DNA of 64,000 bases from Paenibacillus alkaliterrae (GCF_021532375.1 NZ_JAKGAP010000041.1:1-64000), one strand, 5' to 3'; shown: positions 18,875 to 29,696, counted from the stretch's first letter. Program-made: numbers and translations. Notes: generated by a model not told the origin, from the letters alone.

Positions 18875-20005
18875 ATGGAACAGATTAAATGGGTAAATGA
18901 AGCTTGGGAAAAGGTTCATGAGAAGGTAACGAGAACGAGTATTCGCATTGGCGCTAGATTTCCGCATGCAAGCGTGGACGGAGCCTATGTGCTGGAAGCA
19001 CCCCATTGGTGGACAGCCGGCTTCTGGCCGGGGCTGCTCTGGCTATTGTATCGCGATCCCGAGTCCAGGGACGAGCGGTTTAAGGATATTGCCGAGGCTT
19101 GCGAGAAGCAGCTGGACGATGTGCTGATCGGCTATGACCAGTTAGACCATGATATGGGCTTCATGTGGTCGCTCACAAGCGTGGCGAGGTACAAGCTGTT
19201 TGGCGAGGAACAGTCGCGCAAACGTGCGTTGCTAGCGGCAAGCGTATTGAGCGGCAGGTTTAACGTAAAAGGAAATTACATAAGAGCATGGAATCCATGG
19301 GGCGAGGGCGATCGTAATGAAGGCTGGGCTATTATTGATTGCATGATGAATTTGCCTTTGCTCTATTGGGCGAGTGAAACGACCGGTGATCCGAGATTTA
19401 AGCATTTGGCGATGGAGCATGCGGATACGGTGCTGGCACATTTTATCCGGACGGATGGCTCTGTGAATCATATTGTTATCTTTGATCCGCAAACGGGGGA
19501 ATTTGAAAGCGTAAACGGCGGACAAGGCTATGCGCCGAATTCGGCATGGTCGCGCGGGGCGTCCTGGGCGATCTGCGGCATGGCGCTTAGCTACCGTTAT
19601 ACGGGGGAGATCAGATATTTGGAAGCAGCAAAGCGCGTCTCTCATTTCTTTATGGCGAACCTGCCCGAGGATTCGGTGCCTCATTGGGATTTCCGTTTGC
19701 CGCCGGGAGTGGAGCGTTATCGCGATACGTCTGCAGGCGCCTGCGCGGCATGCGGATTGCTGGAAATCGCGAGGTCGGTTTCCGAGGAGGAGGCGGCACT
19801 CTATCAGAAAGCGGCAGACAGCATATTGCGGTCTCTTTATGAAAACTACGGAGCATGGGATAATCAGGAAGAAGAGGGCTTGATTCTGCATGGCACCAGC
19901 CATTACCCGGAGCGGAGAAATGTCGATGTACCGCTTATCTATGGCGATTATTTCTTCGTGGAGGGCTTGGCCCGATTAAAGGGAAACTCGGATACATTTT
20001 GGTAG
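18875..20005 (+). CDS. GH88 unsaturated glucuronyl hydrolase
   Basis: Cytoplasmic enzyme (376 aa) removing the 4,5-unsaturated uronic acid left by a lyase. The alpha/alpha-barrel motifs APHWWTAGFWPGLLW, DQLDHDMGFMW (Asp near 92) and EGWAIIDCMMNLPLLYW (Asp near 154) match the two catalytic aspartates of the family by position. RGASWAICGMALSYRYT is also typical. ATG at 18875 follows GAGAGGG by seven bases, 13 bases after the lyase gene. Confidence 0.92.
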   Translation: MEQIKWVNEAWEKVHEKVTRTSIRIGARFPHASVDGAYVLEAPHWWTAGFWPGLLWLLYRDPESRDERFKDIAEACEKQLDDVLIGYDQLDHDMGFMWSLTSVARYKLFGEEQSRKRALLAASVLSGRFNVKGNYIRAWNPWGEGDRNEGWAIIDCMMNLPLLYWASETTGDPRFKHLAMEHADTVLAHFIRTDGSVNHIVIFDPQTGEFESVNGGQGYAPNSAWSRGASWAICGMALSYRYTGEIRYLEAAKRVSHFFMANLPEDSVPHWDFRLPPGVERYRDTSAGACAACGLLEIARSVSEEEAALYQKAADSILRSLYENYGAWDNQEEEGLILHGTSHYPERRNVDVPLIYGDYFFVEGLARLKGNSDTFW

Positions 20006-20020
20006 AAAAGAGTGATAGCC

Positions 20021-21229
20021 GTGCAAAAAGAGAGTAAAAGTACAAGCGGTGTACAGGACCGGAAATATTGGATCGAGCAGCTTGTGAAAATTAGCGCTCC
20101 TGTACTGGAGTCGCTCGCTGAACGCAGATTCAAGGCGGATATGCCGATTGAATGCGCGGAGTCTTCAGGAGCAAGCGGCAATGAAACACAGGCTTCATTA
20201 TTAGCTGACAGAGCCCAATATACGCATTTGGAGGCTTTGGGGCGATTGCTGAGCGGAATAGCGCCATGGCTGGAGAACGGCGGCGCGGATGGCGACGAGG
20301 AGGAGCTGCGCGAAAGGTATGCCGCGCTCGCCCGGGAGGCCATCGATGCGGGGACCGACCCGCTGTCGCCCGATTATATGAACTTTAACGACGGCTTTCA
20401 GCCGATTGTAGATGCCGCATTTCTGGCATTGGCCTTGCTTCGGGCTCCCGTTCAGCTGGGGCAAAGGCTTGAGCCGCGTGTGAAAGCGAATGTCATAACG
20501 GCGTTAAAGCAAACGCGTACGCGAAAGCCTGTTTTCTCTAACTGGCTGTTGTTTGCTGCGACGATTGAAGCAGCTTTGCTTAAGTTGGGTGAGAGCGATT
20601 GGGATCCGATGCGTATCGACTATGCCTTGAAGCAGCATGAGCAGTGGTATTTAGGAGACGGAGCCTATGGCGACGGGCCGGATTTCCACTGGGATTATTA
20701 TAACAGCTTTGTTATTCAGCCCATGCTGGTCGAGGTGCTGGATGCGGCGGGCGATCAGTATGAGGAATGGAAGCGGATGCATGCTGACGTATCGAATCGT
20801 GCCCGCCGGTTTGCAGCCGTTCAGGAGCGGCTTATCGCGGTTGATGGCACGTACCCGCCAATCGGACGCTCGCTTGCGTACCGCTTCGGCGCATTTCACA
20901 GCCTGGCGCAAAACGCTTGGCGCGATGATTTGCCAGAGGGCATAAGCGCGGCGCAGGTTCGCTGCGGCCTTAGCGCGGTTATAAGGCGAACGCTTGAGAT
21001 GCCTGGAAACTTTACGCCGGAGGGTTGGCTGACGATCGGCTTCTGCGGGCATCAGCCGGAGATTGGCGAGCGTTATATATCAACCGGAAGCCTGTATTTG
21101 TGCGCAGCGGTATTTCTGCCGCTGGGATTAAGCGGCGGGCATCCGTTTTGGAGCGGAGCGCCGGAGGCGTGGACCTCGCAGAAAGCGTGGTCAGGGCAAG
21201 CTTTTGGCATCGATACGGCTTTGAAGTGA
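20021..21229 (+). CDS. DUF2264 family protein
   Basis: A 402-residue protein resembling DUF2264, whose members are predicted alpha/alpha-toroid proteins found in carbohydrate loci. Recognisable stretches include NFNDGFQPIVDAAFLALAL, FSNWLLFAATIEAALLKLG and YGDGPDFHWDYYNSFVIQPM. No signal peptide. The start is probably GTG at 20021 (an in-frame GTG at 20012 overlaps the weak GAG ribosome site), 15 bases after the GH88 gene, so it is the last gene of the operon. Likely a hydrolase or lyase on the same glycan; the reaction is not established. Confidence 0.82.
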   Translation: MQKESKSTSGVQDRKYWIEQLVKISAPVLESLAERRFKADMPIECAESSGASGNETQASLLADRAQYTHLEALGRLLSGIAPWLENGGADGDEEELRERYAALAREAIDAGTDPLSPDYMNFNDGFQPIVDAAFLALALLRAPVQLGQRLEPRVKANVITALKQTRTRKPVFSNWLLFAATIEAALLKLGESDWDPMRIDYALKQHEQWYLGDGAYGDGPDFHWDYYNSFVIQPMLVEVLDAAGDQYEEWKRMHADVSNRARRFAAVQERLIAVDGTYPPIGRSLAYRFGAFHSLAQNAWRDDLPEGISAAQVRCGLSAVIRRTLEMPGNFTPEGWLTIGFCGHQPEIGERYISTGSLYLCAAVFLPLGLSGGHPFWSGAPEAWTSQKAWSGQAFGIDTALK

Positions 21230-21324
21230 TGAGTTACTGAGTGGTATCATCATGCTGAAAGATGGGGAAATTAGGCGGATCGGTTAAGCATCGTGTAAAT
21301 TAACAGAAAATTGATTCCAAGTAC

Positions 21325-21391
21325 TTGAAATTGAATGCGAAAATGAGTATGATAAAAATGGTTGTTAGCACTTCAAGCTTATGAGTGCTAA
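21325..21391 (+). promoter_or_regulatory. Sigma-A promoter and CIRCE operator of groESL
   Basis: TTGAAA (21325-21330), a 17-base spacer, and TATGAT (21348-21353). The CIRCE inverted repeat at 21365-21391 reads TTAGCACTT, nine bases, then GAGTGCTAA, with one mismatch from the consensus in the left arm. HrcA should repress here until heat shock. Confidence 0.95.
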
Positions 21392-21432
21392 CGAAAAAAA
21401 TAAGCGACAAATTTAGAAGGAGGCTATTTTCA

Positions 21433-21714
21433 ATGATCAAACCTTTAGGTGAACGCGTATTGATCGAACCAATCGCGAAGGAAGAAACTACCGCTAGCGG
21501 CATCGTATTGCCGGATACGGCGAAAGAAAAGCCGCAAGAAGGTAAAGTGGTAGCAGTTGGCAGCGGTACGCTGAAGGATGGCGTTCGTGTTGCTTTGGAA
21601 GTGAAAGAAGGAGACCGCGTTTTGTTCTCCAAATATGCAGGCACTGAAATCAAATACGAAGGCAAAGAGTATTTGATTATGAAAGAAAGCGACATTCACG
21701 CGATTTTTGGATAA
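21433..21714 (+). CDS. groES: Co-chaperonin GroES
   Basis: Ten-kDa heptameric lid of the GroEL folding chamber (93 aa). The N-terminal [18 protein letters not shown], the mobile-loop region [20 protein letters not shown] and the [20 protein letters not shown]-terminus are all canonical. AAGGAGG precedes the ATG by nine bases. First gene of the HrcA/CIRCE-controlled operon; groEL starts 80 bases later. Confidence 0.98.
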   Translation: MIKPLGERVLIEPIAKEETTASGIVLPDTAKEKPQEGKVVAVGSGTLKDGVRVALEVKEGDRVLFSKYAGTEIKYEGKEYLIMKESDIHAIFG

Positions 21715-21770
21715 ACAGCCCGATGAGGGACACATAGAAGGCAAGAAAGTACGATGCGTAAAGTACTTAA

Positions 21771-23423
<1,653 letters not shown>

Positions 23424-23433
23424 GCACCGCCCG

Positions 23434-23459
23434 AAAACCCTTGATAAATAAGGGTTTTT
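23434..23459 (+). terminator. groESL terminator
   Basis: AAAACCCTT, loop GATAAAT, then AAGGGTTTTT. Compact stem with T-run immediately after groEL. Confidence 0.88.
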
Positions 23460-23509
23460 CAGTAAGGTGAAAGTGAAATGCTAACATTTTGCTAACAACA
23501 AGGGCCGAA

Positions 23510-24736
23510 TTAGAGGCTTCTCATTAATTGTCCAAATTTTTGAGAAGCCTCTTTTTTCATTTTTTCTGTGGCGTGGCGATAAATGTTCCTTGTCGTATCG
23601 TCATCCGTGTGACCCAATCTTTTCATGATATCTTCCAATACGACTCCTGCTTCTGCAAGCAAGGAGGTATGGGTGTGGCGCAAAGAGTGTGGTGTTAGTT
23701 TTTCATTTAATCCCGCCATTTTTAATAAGCGATTCATTCTGTTTTGAATGGTCTTAATGAAAACGGGGTAACCCGGATGTCTTTCTGTTTTTGCGAAAAT
23801 AAAGTCCTCATCATAGTAAGAGGTACCGAAGCGTTTTTTGACTTTTTCTTGTGCCAGCTTGTGTTCTTTTAATGCCTCGATTACGATATCCTCTACAACG
23901 ATGGTGCGAACAGAACCCATTGTCTTCGGTGTGCCTAATTCGTACTGCATGGTGTTATTGTTTGGATTGTAGTACGTTTTGATAATTCTAATGCTGTTTT
24001 TCCTGAAATCAATATCTGACCACTGAAGTGACACTAATTCACCGACACGCATTCCTGTGTAAGCCAAGACCAGGAATGTTAAATAATCCATCTCCAATCC
24101 TTTTTTGTTGGCTGTATCCAAGAATAATGCGAGCTCTTCTTTTTCTAAATACTTTGGAACTTCCGGTTCCTTTAATTCTTCAAAAGTCTTTTTTTCTTTT
24201 CTTAATACTGCAAATGCGGTGGGATCTTTTCTAATCAGATCCTTTTCAATCGCTTTTTTGAAAATCATACGTCCCGTGCGATGCACCCCATCCACTGTGT
24301 TACCAGCGTAACTTTTCTTTAAAGCATATATAGCCTGTTTGTACATTTCTGTAGTGATATTCTTCAGCTTTACATGAGCAAAGTAAGGCATGAGTTTATC
24401 AATTTCATGTCGTCTGACTCGAAGGGTTCCCGGTTTAACTTCACGTTCTTCGCAATACATGGCTAGCCATTGGGGTGCGAAGTCCTTAAATAACATCTTG
24501 CTTTCCTCGATATACGTTCCATGTCTTACCTCATACAAAAGTTCATTAGCTGCGTCATGAGCTTCCTCTTGTGTTTGAAAGCCACTTCTTTGTTTTTGTC
24601 TTCTTTCCCCTGTTACTGGATCTGGGCCAATGTCTACTGTAAAGGCATACTTAGCACCGCATGTGCATTTTTTCTTTTTTTCCTTTTTTTCCTTGCCACC
24701 ACATGTACAATTTCTTCTGTAAACGGATCCCCTCAA
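23510..24736 (-). CDS. Tyrosine integrase of the genomic island
   Basis: Site-specific recombinase of 408 aa that would insert and excise the element downstream of groEL. The N-terminus carries a possible zinc ribbon (C10, C12, C24, C26) around a lysine-rich stretch. An SAM-like core-binding domain follows (about 80-180) and a catalytic domain with R230 (TGMRVGEL), H350 and R353 (HSLRH), H376 (LGHTDDDTT) and Y386, all present. The start is TTG at 24736 after AAAGGGTG. Its position beside the groEL terminator suggests attL lies at about 23425-23512. The second attachment site is not recognisable in the window. Confidence 0.92.
   Translation of the reverse strand: MRGSVYRRNCTCGGKEKKEKKKKCTCGAKYAFTVDIGPDPVTGERRQKQRSGFQTQEEAHDAANELLYEVRHGTYIEESKMLFKDFAPQWLAMYCEEREVKPGTLRVRRHEIDKLMPYFAHVKLKNITTEMYKQAIYALKKSYAGNTVDGVHRTGRMIFKKAIEKDLIRKDPTAFAVLRKEKKTFEELKEPEVPKYLEKEELALFLDTANKKGLEMDYLTFLVLAYTGMRVGELVSLQWSDIDFRKNSIRIIKTYYNPNNNTMQYELGTPKTMGSVRTIVVEDIVIEALKEHKLAQEKVKKRFGTSYYDEDFIFAKTERHPGYPVFIKTIQNRMNRLLKMAGLNEKLTPHSLRHTHTSLLAEAGVVLEDIMKRLGHTDDDTTRNIYRHATEKMKKEASQKFGQLMRSL
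23513..23557 (+). terminator. Second rightward terminator, overlapping the integrase 3' end
   Basis: Eleven-base perfect arms GAGGCTTCTCA/TGAGAAGCCTC with a 17-base loop, followed by TTTTTT. It blocks groESL read-through into antisense of the integrase. Confidence 0.75.
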
Positions 24737-25077
24737 TTGTTTTCACCCTTTCCTTTTATGGGAAATCTGAATATCAATTTGCAGTTATGCCCATAATATA
24801 TATGATCGATACTTGTTAGAGGATAAAAAGGGGAGGGAAGCCACCTTCTAGTTAATTCTCTTTTTGTGAATACACTAAATTTGTATCTTCACTAGTCGAA
24901 ATGGGCTATAGACTGCGACTTTATAGGAGAGGCGGGCAAGATAGGTTAGCTTGTCTTGCTAAACCCTTGTGATTTCTCCGTTCGCTTGAAATCATTTCTG
25001 TAGTGGTTCCATGTCAAGTCTCTCTATTAGTTGCGCAAATAGCAACTTGCCTCACGAAGTATAGCGAAGAGACAACT
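24737..25077. other. Gene-free stretch between int and xis-like gene
   Basis: No convincing gene. It contains a short inverted repeat (CAAGA...TCTTG near 24937) and ACTAGTCGAAATGGGCTAT at 24891-24909, which recurs with one change at 35842-35860. Possibly the int promoter or part of the attachment/excision region; not demonstrable. Confidence 0.4.
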
Positions 25078-25329
25078 CTAAATTTGTGAATTTTTTAATT
25101 TTCCTTGTTCTTTTTCCTTTTTCATTGATTCGGTCCATTGCTTAAAGTCAAGCTTATCCACTCTTTTAGAAGCACCGATCTCGAAGTTTGGAATGCCACC
25201 ATACACAACAGACTTTTGAAATAGTTCATAGACTCTTCTTCTCGAAATACCGAGGAATTGGGAAATATGTTGGGCAGTTAGTGTATCTGGCAGCGATTCC
25301 CAAGTTGTGTGATTCTTTGCTTTACTCAT
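25078..25329 (-). CDS. Excisionase-like small HTH protein
   Basis: An 83-residue protein with a MerR/excisionase-type winged helix-turn-helix: LTAQHISQFLGISRRRVYEL followed by a short wing (GIPNFEIGASKRVDKLDFKQW). Such proteins bend DNA beside an attachment site and bias the integrase towards excision. ATG at 25329 follows GGAGG by eight bases; an upstream in-frame ATG coincides with the ribosome site. It has the same orientation as the integrase, 340 bases upstream of it. Confidence 0.8.
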   Translation of the reverse strand: MSKAKNHTTWESLPDTLTAQHISQFLGISRRRVYELFQKSVVYGGIPNFEIGASKRVDKLDFKQWTESMKKEKEQGKLKNSQI

Positions 25330-25402
25330 AAAATCAACCTCCATAAAGTAAATGTGCGAATGGTAACTGAAGAGAAATTCTTACTTACTTCAGTTAATAA
25401 AA

Positions 25403-25459
25403 AGCACCGTGAACTATTCTTCGAAGAAAGTAATTCTTCAAAAAATGGGTCACGGTGCT
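25403..25459 (-). terminator. Leftward hairpin/terminator upstream of the xis-like gene
   Basis: Ten-base perfect arms AGCACCGTGA/TCACGGTGCT. In the minus direction the stem is followed by TTTTT. The loop is 37 bases and contains the palindrome TTCTTCGAAGAA. Confidence 0.5.
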
Positions 25460-25745
25460 TCCGTTTGTCTATATTTAATTACTTAGTTTTTCTAATTTCA
25501 TGATAACCTAACCAAACATGAATGGCGAACATAAGTACATAAAAATTTTAAAAATATTTTTTGACTGGATTCGGTGTTGTAGCTGTAAAAAAGTTGACAA
25601 TGTAAATTGTCCAGTGTCTCTGGCAACGAAACCCTTCAATGCCTCGAAGCGTTTAAATAGAAAGTCTTTGCCTTACTCCATACTACACAATGCATATAGG
25701 CCAAAAAATCCCTAGTTGATTCATGATGGTAAACAGAAAACCAAT

Positions 25746-25776
25746 GGTCGCGGCTTCGCGGGTCAACATGCCGCGG
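25746..25776. other. GC-rich hairpin in an AT-rich non-coding stretch
   Basis: A short GC-rich block with nested inverted repeats (CGCGGCTTCGCGG and GCGG...CCGC) stands out from flanking AT-rich DNA. The 650 bases from 25330 to 26009 hold no gene I can support, and this block could be part of an origin or nick site for the protein at 26010. That is a guess from position only. Confidence 0.25.
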
Positions 25777-25854
25777 AGGTTCCGTGCCATATTACTGTAT
25801 AAACACAAAATATAAAATTACCTAATGAATTTCAATGAACCAAATTTTTTATAA

Positions 25855-25883
25855 TTGACATGTGTTCTATAATGCATTAATAT
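25855..25883 (+). promoter_or_regulatory. Promoter of the 26010 gene
   Basis: Perfect TTGACA (25855-25860), 17-base spacer, TAATAT (25878-25883). Transcripts would start near 25890 and run into the hairpin at 25931. Confidence 0.7.
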
Positions 25884-25930
25884 TTTCAACAAAAGTAATA
25901 ATAATGAGTCATAATGTCGCTGGAAGCACC

Positions 25931-25972
25931 AGGACATAAAGATTGCACTATGCAATCTTTATGTCCTTTTTT
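25931..25972 (+). terminator. Leader attenuator hairpin before the 26010 gene
   Basis: Perfect 17-bp stem AGGACATAAAGATTGCA with a CTA loop, followed by TTTTT. It lies about 40 bases after the predicted transcript start and 38 before the start codon, so it should stop most transcripts unless antitermination occurs. Confidence 0.8.
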
Positions 25973-26009
25973 ATATTAAAGATAGGGAAAAACGTGAGGA
26001 GTGGTGGAG

Positions 26010-27563
26010 TTGAAAACTTTTAGCATCAGTATGCCAAAGTTAGACAGAAATCTACTAAGAGATTTCGCTAACAAAAACCTCGACATCACAAAAACAGCTA
26101 TAAACCTCATTATCCGCCTAACTCCATACATTGATCGTGATGGCCGCATACATATCGACGAAGAAGTTATACGGAAGGAAATGTATTGCGAACGCCAGGT
26201 ATTTAAACGTGCACTTAATGAACTGATGAATACTTCATACAAAGGCAAGAATCTGTTAACCCACGAAAATGGTTATTATGTTTCTTGTTTCCACATCTCT
26301 TCAAACGGAGAAAACACATACCAGAAGAGCTTGCCGATCCTCTTTACAAGCGATTTCTTAAATTTGACTTTGAACCAGACACGCCTGTTCTTGTATATCT
26401 TGACTTCGAACATTCACAATCAATACAACAAGGTTGCCATCGAAAACTTATATGACAACAAACTTCATGACAGCAAACATGGTTTGCGTGTTTATGATGC
26501 ATATAAAAGGGTATCTGATGATTTAATGATTCTTAACGATAAAGGACTTATTAACATCCGGATCCCAAGGGAAAATGCTTCGGACTTAACGTTGGAAGCT
26601 TCTAACCATGAACACAAAAAGTTCTTCCACCTGACATGCGACTTCGTGAATGACAGAAAAGGCAGAACAAGCAAATATAATAAGCGTAAACATGTAATCG
26701 GCCTAAGAGTTCATCCTAATGTATTTAGCCAGGAATCGATTATTAATCGCGCAAGTGAAACAGAACTTCGCATTTTTGCTGATCGTTATCAACTGTTCCA
26801 TGAAGATATGAGAGACGAAACCATTAATTACATTACCGGCAAGAAAAATGACTTCATGGAGTTATTCGGACAAGCCGGATTGGAAATGTATCGTCATTCC
26901 TTAAAGAAGTATTTTAAAGAGAAACACTCAGACGTTCTATATTACGATCTTCTCGAAAAAGCAGCTAATTACTTTTCTGACTTCTATTTATTAGAAGAAG
27001 TCAAAAAGGTTATTGTTGCCGCGCTCAAGTCAGCGATAGGGGAGGGGGGACCTATTGCTGCAGCAGGATACAACCTTGACGAAACATCTATTCCTAAATT
27101 AGTGGAGTATTTCATCGCATACTCAAGCGATGAACATAAAGTCATTATCGATCAAGATATTCAATTGATAAAAAATGCCCATGAACTCATGCATCCGGAT
27201 TCATTAGGATCCGAAGAGCCATGGACGAGCTTACACGAATCCATTGAAACGGTATACACTCGACACGGAATCACTCTCCAACAAATGATCGTTAAAGAAT
27301 TCAAAAACAATGAAATGATCATTCCGTCCGAAGCGGTCACCAAAGTTAATACAAGAGAACTTATTGTTTCTTTAGCTAAAAAGTCACTTCTATCTCAACA
27401 AAAAGAGCTTGAGGAAGAGACTAAAAAGATCAAGCAAATTGTCCGTTTCTTCAAAAAGAAGCGATTGCCATTCGAGTATAACCTTGAAAAAGAACAACCC
27501 ATGAAACCACCACTTGAGCATACGAAGGAAAGACCTTTATACAGCTGGATACTGGAAAAATAA
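26010..27563 (+). CDS. Probable replication or DNA-binding protein of the element
   Basis: A 517-residue protein I do not recognise with certainty. The N-terminal 200 residues look like tandem winged helices (IDEEVIRKEMYCERQVFKRAL; VYDAYKRVSDDLMILNDKGLI), a layout used by plasmid and phage replication initiators. The C-terminal part is charged and helical, ending in a basic segment. The best start is TTG at 26010, eight bases after GAGGAG; GTGs at 26001 and 26004 are alternatives. The strong promoter plus attenuator ahead of it is the sort of control used to limit replication proteins. Function as an initiator is inferred, not shown. Confidence 0.6.
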   Translation: MKTFSISMPKLDRNLLRDFANKNLDITKTAINLIIRLTPYIDRDGRIHIDEEVIRKEMYCERQVFKRALNELMNTSYKGKNLLTHENGYYVSCFHISSNGENTYQKSLPILFTSDFLNLTLNQTRLFLYILTSNIHNQYNKVAIENLYDNKLHDSKHGLRVYDAYKRVSDDLMILNDKGLINIRIPRENASDLTLEASNHEHKKFFHLTCDFVNDRKGRTSKYNKRKHVIGLRVHPNVFSQESIINRASETELRIFADRYQLFHEDMRDETINYITGKKNDFMELFGQAGLEMYRHSLKKYFKEKHSDVLYYDLLEKAANYFSDFYLLEEVKKVIVAALKSAIGEGGPIAAAGYNLDETSIPKLVEYFIAYSSDEHKVIIDQDIQLIKNAHELMHPDSLGSEEPWTSLHESIETVYTRHGITLQQMIVKEFKNNEMIIPSEAVTKVNTRELIVSLAKKSLLSQQKELEEETKKIKQIVRFFKKKRLPFEYNLEKEQPMKPPLEHTKERPLYSWILEK

Positions 27564-27668
27564 GCTGTTGTCACTTTTTTAAAAAAGTAGACAAACGGCT
27601 TATTCGTATTTCACATAAACTTGTATCGGGATGAATGACCGCCAGCTGCATCCCCCGGAAACCATCTA

Positions 27669-27713
27669 AAACCTGTTATGGATCGCAACCGACCCATGAC
27701 AGGTTTATTTTTA
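27669..27713 (+). terminator. Terminator after the 26010 gene
   Basis: Thirteen-base arms AAACCTGTTATGG/CCATGACAGGTTT with one G-T pair, followed by a T-rich tail. Confidence 0.8.
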
Positions 27714-28080
27714 TGCTTAAAACTTCCATTATTATGTAGAATCATTCAACTAACGAATTAGGGAATCAAATTAGAGTTCATGGTGATAAAAGTAAGCTGC
27801 ATGAAGATCGATTTCATGGAAAGAAAATAAAACTCATATCCTTAGAATCAATTGACCTAAAACTATGTGATGATTTCTGAAAAATCAAAAATTGGCTCGA
27901 TCCCTTGTCACTTAAGGAATCGAGGGAATTAAAATGAATGGTCTTCTGGTTCTCAATAGGTTTTGTTATTAGGTTTGTTTTATATTTTGTAATGAAACTT
28001 GTAATGAAATTTGTTGTGTTTCGGCTTGTAAACACAATCAAATTGTTCGGCTTCCATTTCTTTATCTTTGGCTATGTAAA

Positions 28081-28382
28081 ACCGTCGGCGGCAAAGCCAA
28101 ATACCGCGGCATCAAGGGAGATAGATTTGTGTCTGGTTTCCAGCAACCTCCAGAAGATGACTTACTCTGGCCGTTATTGGGAATAGGCGTATTCGGACAA
28201 CTGAACTAGACGAAGTTATCGGAAGCCACCTCTCCGACAAGAATGTGTTCTTTACTGACGGAGGGTGTTCAGCTCCTACATGAACACGAAAAGCTTGGAA
28301 CTTCAAATCTGACGGCAAGCAGCGGGTAACGGCCATATTCCATATCCAAAACGTTAGCAACAACCATATACTACTGAAATAA
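28081..28382 (+). pseudogene. Remnant of an IS1595-type transposase
   Basis: Broken reading frames give GGKAKYRGIKGDRF near 28087, then LDEVIGSHLSDKNVFFTDGG and VTAIFHIQNVSNNHILLK after frame changes and an internal stop. These resemble the G-G-K/T-x-K-R-G, S/T-D and Y-H-I-Q-N-V blocks of IS1595-family transposases. No intact ends or inverted repeats were found. Apart from this remnant, 27714-28811 holds no gene I can support. Confidence 0.45.
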
Positions 28383-28811
28383 TGCAGTATTTGCAGTATT
28401 ACTAGACTCGGTTACGATACATGGACCAATGGAATACGAGAAAACGGTATCGAACAAGAAACATATCAAATGGATTTTTTGACCTGATGAACTGGATAAT
28501 GAGTATTGGCTCAGCTCTTTAAGGCCTGCTCTTCCTACGCGCTCAAATGCCCCTTACGTCTCTGTTCAGCCCTTCTCAGGTCTTTTGCTCGCCCTCGCCA
28601 TGTTCAATCCATCAGGTGGCTGTAATAGCGTTACTGGTATTTGCTAGTATTCCGAGTTGTGATCTGCAGCGTGGTTTTTTTTCATTCATTGAATTAATTT
28701 GTTTTATTTATTGAAGCAGGGTATAAGTAGCAAAAATCACTTTGACCTAAAACAAAGTCGTGGAGTAAAATTGGATAGTAGTACACTATTAGAGATGAGG
28801 GGAACCGGATA

Positions 28812-29696
28812 TTGCTCCAATCTACTGTGAGAATGGAATCCATTTATGAAATACATGTATGGCTGAATCGGTGCGCCGAGATTTATAAAGAGCTTGATAC
28901 TGGTGAAAATCTCAATATCGAATTGGGTAAGCTGAAATGGGTATCACCTGCGGGGATAACGGTGCTTTTATCGACCCTGAACTATTTGGATAAGTATTAT
29001 TACTTAAAGACAGAATCTCCGTCGGTTGAAATAACGGATCGTTTAAATATCTTGGGGTATCTGGAACGAATGAATTTCCTGAAGTTGTGCCCAACGGACG
29101 TGAAGGACTCCTTTGACGAGAGTAACGACATGGATACCTACTATCACCGTAATCGAAATAAGAAGGACAATGAATTGGACGAGCTTCGCGTATCCAAGTC
29201 TGATGATGATATCGTTGACCTCGATAAATCAGTTAAAAAGATCATGAGGGCAAAGGGACTTAACAGAAACAGAATAACTGACATAGCCGGTATCGTCACG
29301 GAGTTAGGTCAGAATGCTGTAGAACATGCTGAAACGGATAGCTATTCCTGTGTTCAGTATTATAAGAAATCACCTACACGCCCTGAGCGAGTCGAGATCG
29401 CTATATGTGATTCTGGCCAAGGGATCGTTAGTTCGTTGAAAGAGCATATAAGTTATAAGGACAGGCACGATATCGTAAAACAAGCTATCTTTACACGTGC
29501 AACTAGTAAACCTGAGCAAGATCGGGGTAAGGGCTTATTGGATGTAAAGCAAACAACTTTTGATTGGTCGTCTGATGCTGAGTTCTACGTCAGAACCCAT
29601 GATAGTGTATATAGGATTCATAAGAATAAGCTTGAACTTCTGGATGTGGGCAATTATTTTCACGGGACTTATTACTACATCGTAATAAATGTGTAA
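28812..29696 (+). CDS. STAS-like plus GHKL ATPase domain protein
   Basis: A 294-residue soluble protein. The N-terminal 95 residues look like a STAS-type domain (LNIELGKLKWVSPAGITVLL). The C-terminal half is a GHKL/HATPase module with N-box VTELGQNAVEHAE, G1 DSGQGI and G2 DRGKGLLDVK, all needed for ATP binding. No HisKA or phosphoacceptor histidine is present, so this is more like an anti-sigma/partner-switch ATPase than a sensor kinase. TTG at 28812 follows GAGGGG by about ten bases. The next gene encodes a STAS-like protein, so the pair may work by partner switching. Similar pairs occur in defence islands; function here is unknown. Confidence 0.72.
   Translation: MLQSTVRMESIYEIHVWLNRCAEIYKELDTGENLNIELGKLKWVSPAGITVLLSTLNYLDKYYYLKTESPSVEITDRLNILGYLERMNFLKLCPTDVKDSFDESNDMDTYYHRNRNKKDNELDELRVSKSDDDIVDLDKSVKKIMRAKGLNRNRITDIAGIVTELGQNAVEHAETDSYSCVQYYKKSPTRPERVEIAICDSGQGIVSSLKEHISYKDRHDIVKQAIFTRATSKPEQDRGKGLLDVKQTTFDWSSDAEFYVRTHDSVYRIHKNKLELLDVGNYFHGTYYYIVINV

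Noticed and set aside
24959..24985. Second attachment site (AAACCCTTG as at groEL terminator)
   Set aside because: Only nine bases match, too short to be an att core, and it is only 1.5 kb from the integrase.
27938..28186. 82-codon hydrophobic frame
   Set aside because: No ribosome site, and it runs into the transposase relic read in another frame.
28812..29696. Sensor histidine kinase
   Set aside because: ATPase motifs present but no HisKA domain, phosphoacceptor histidine or membrane segment.
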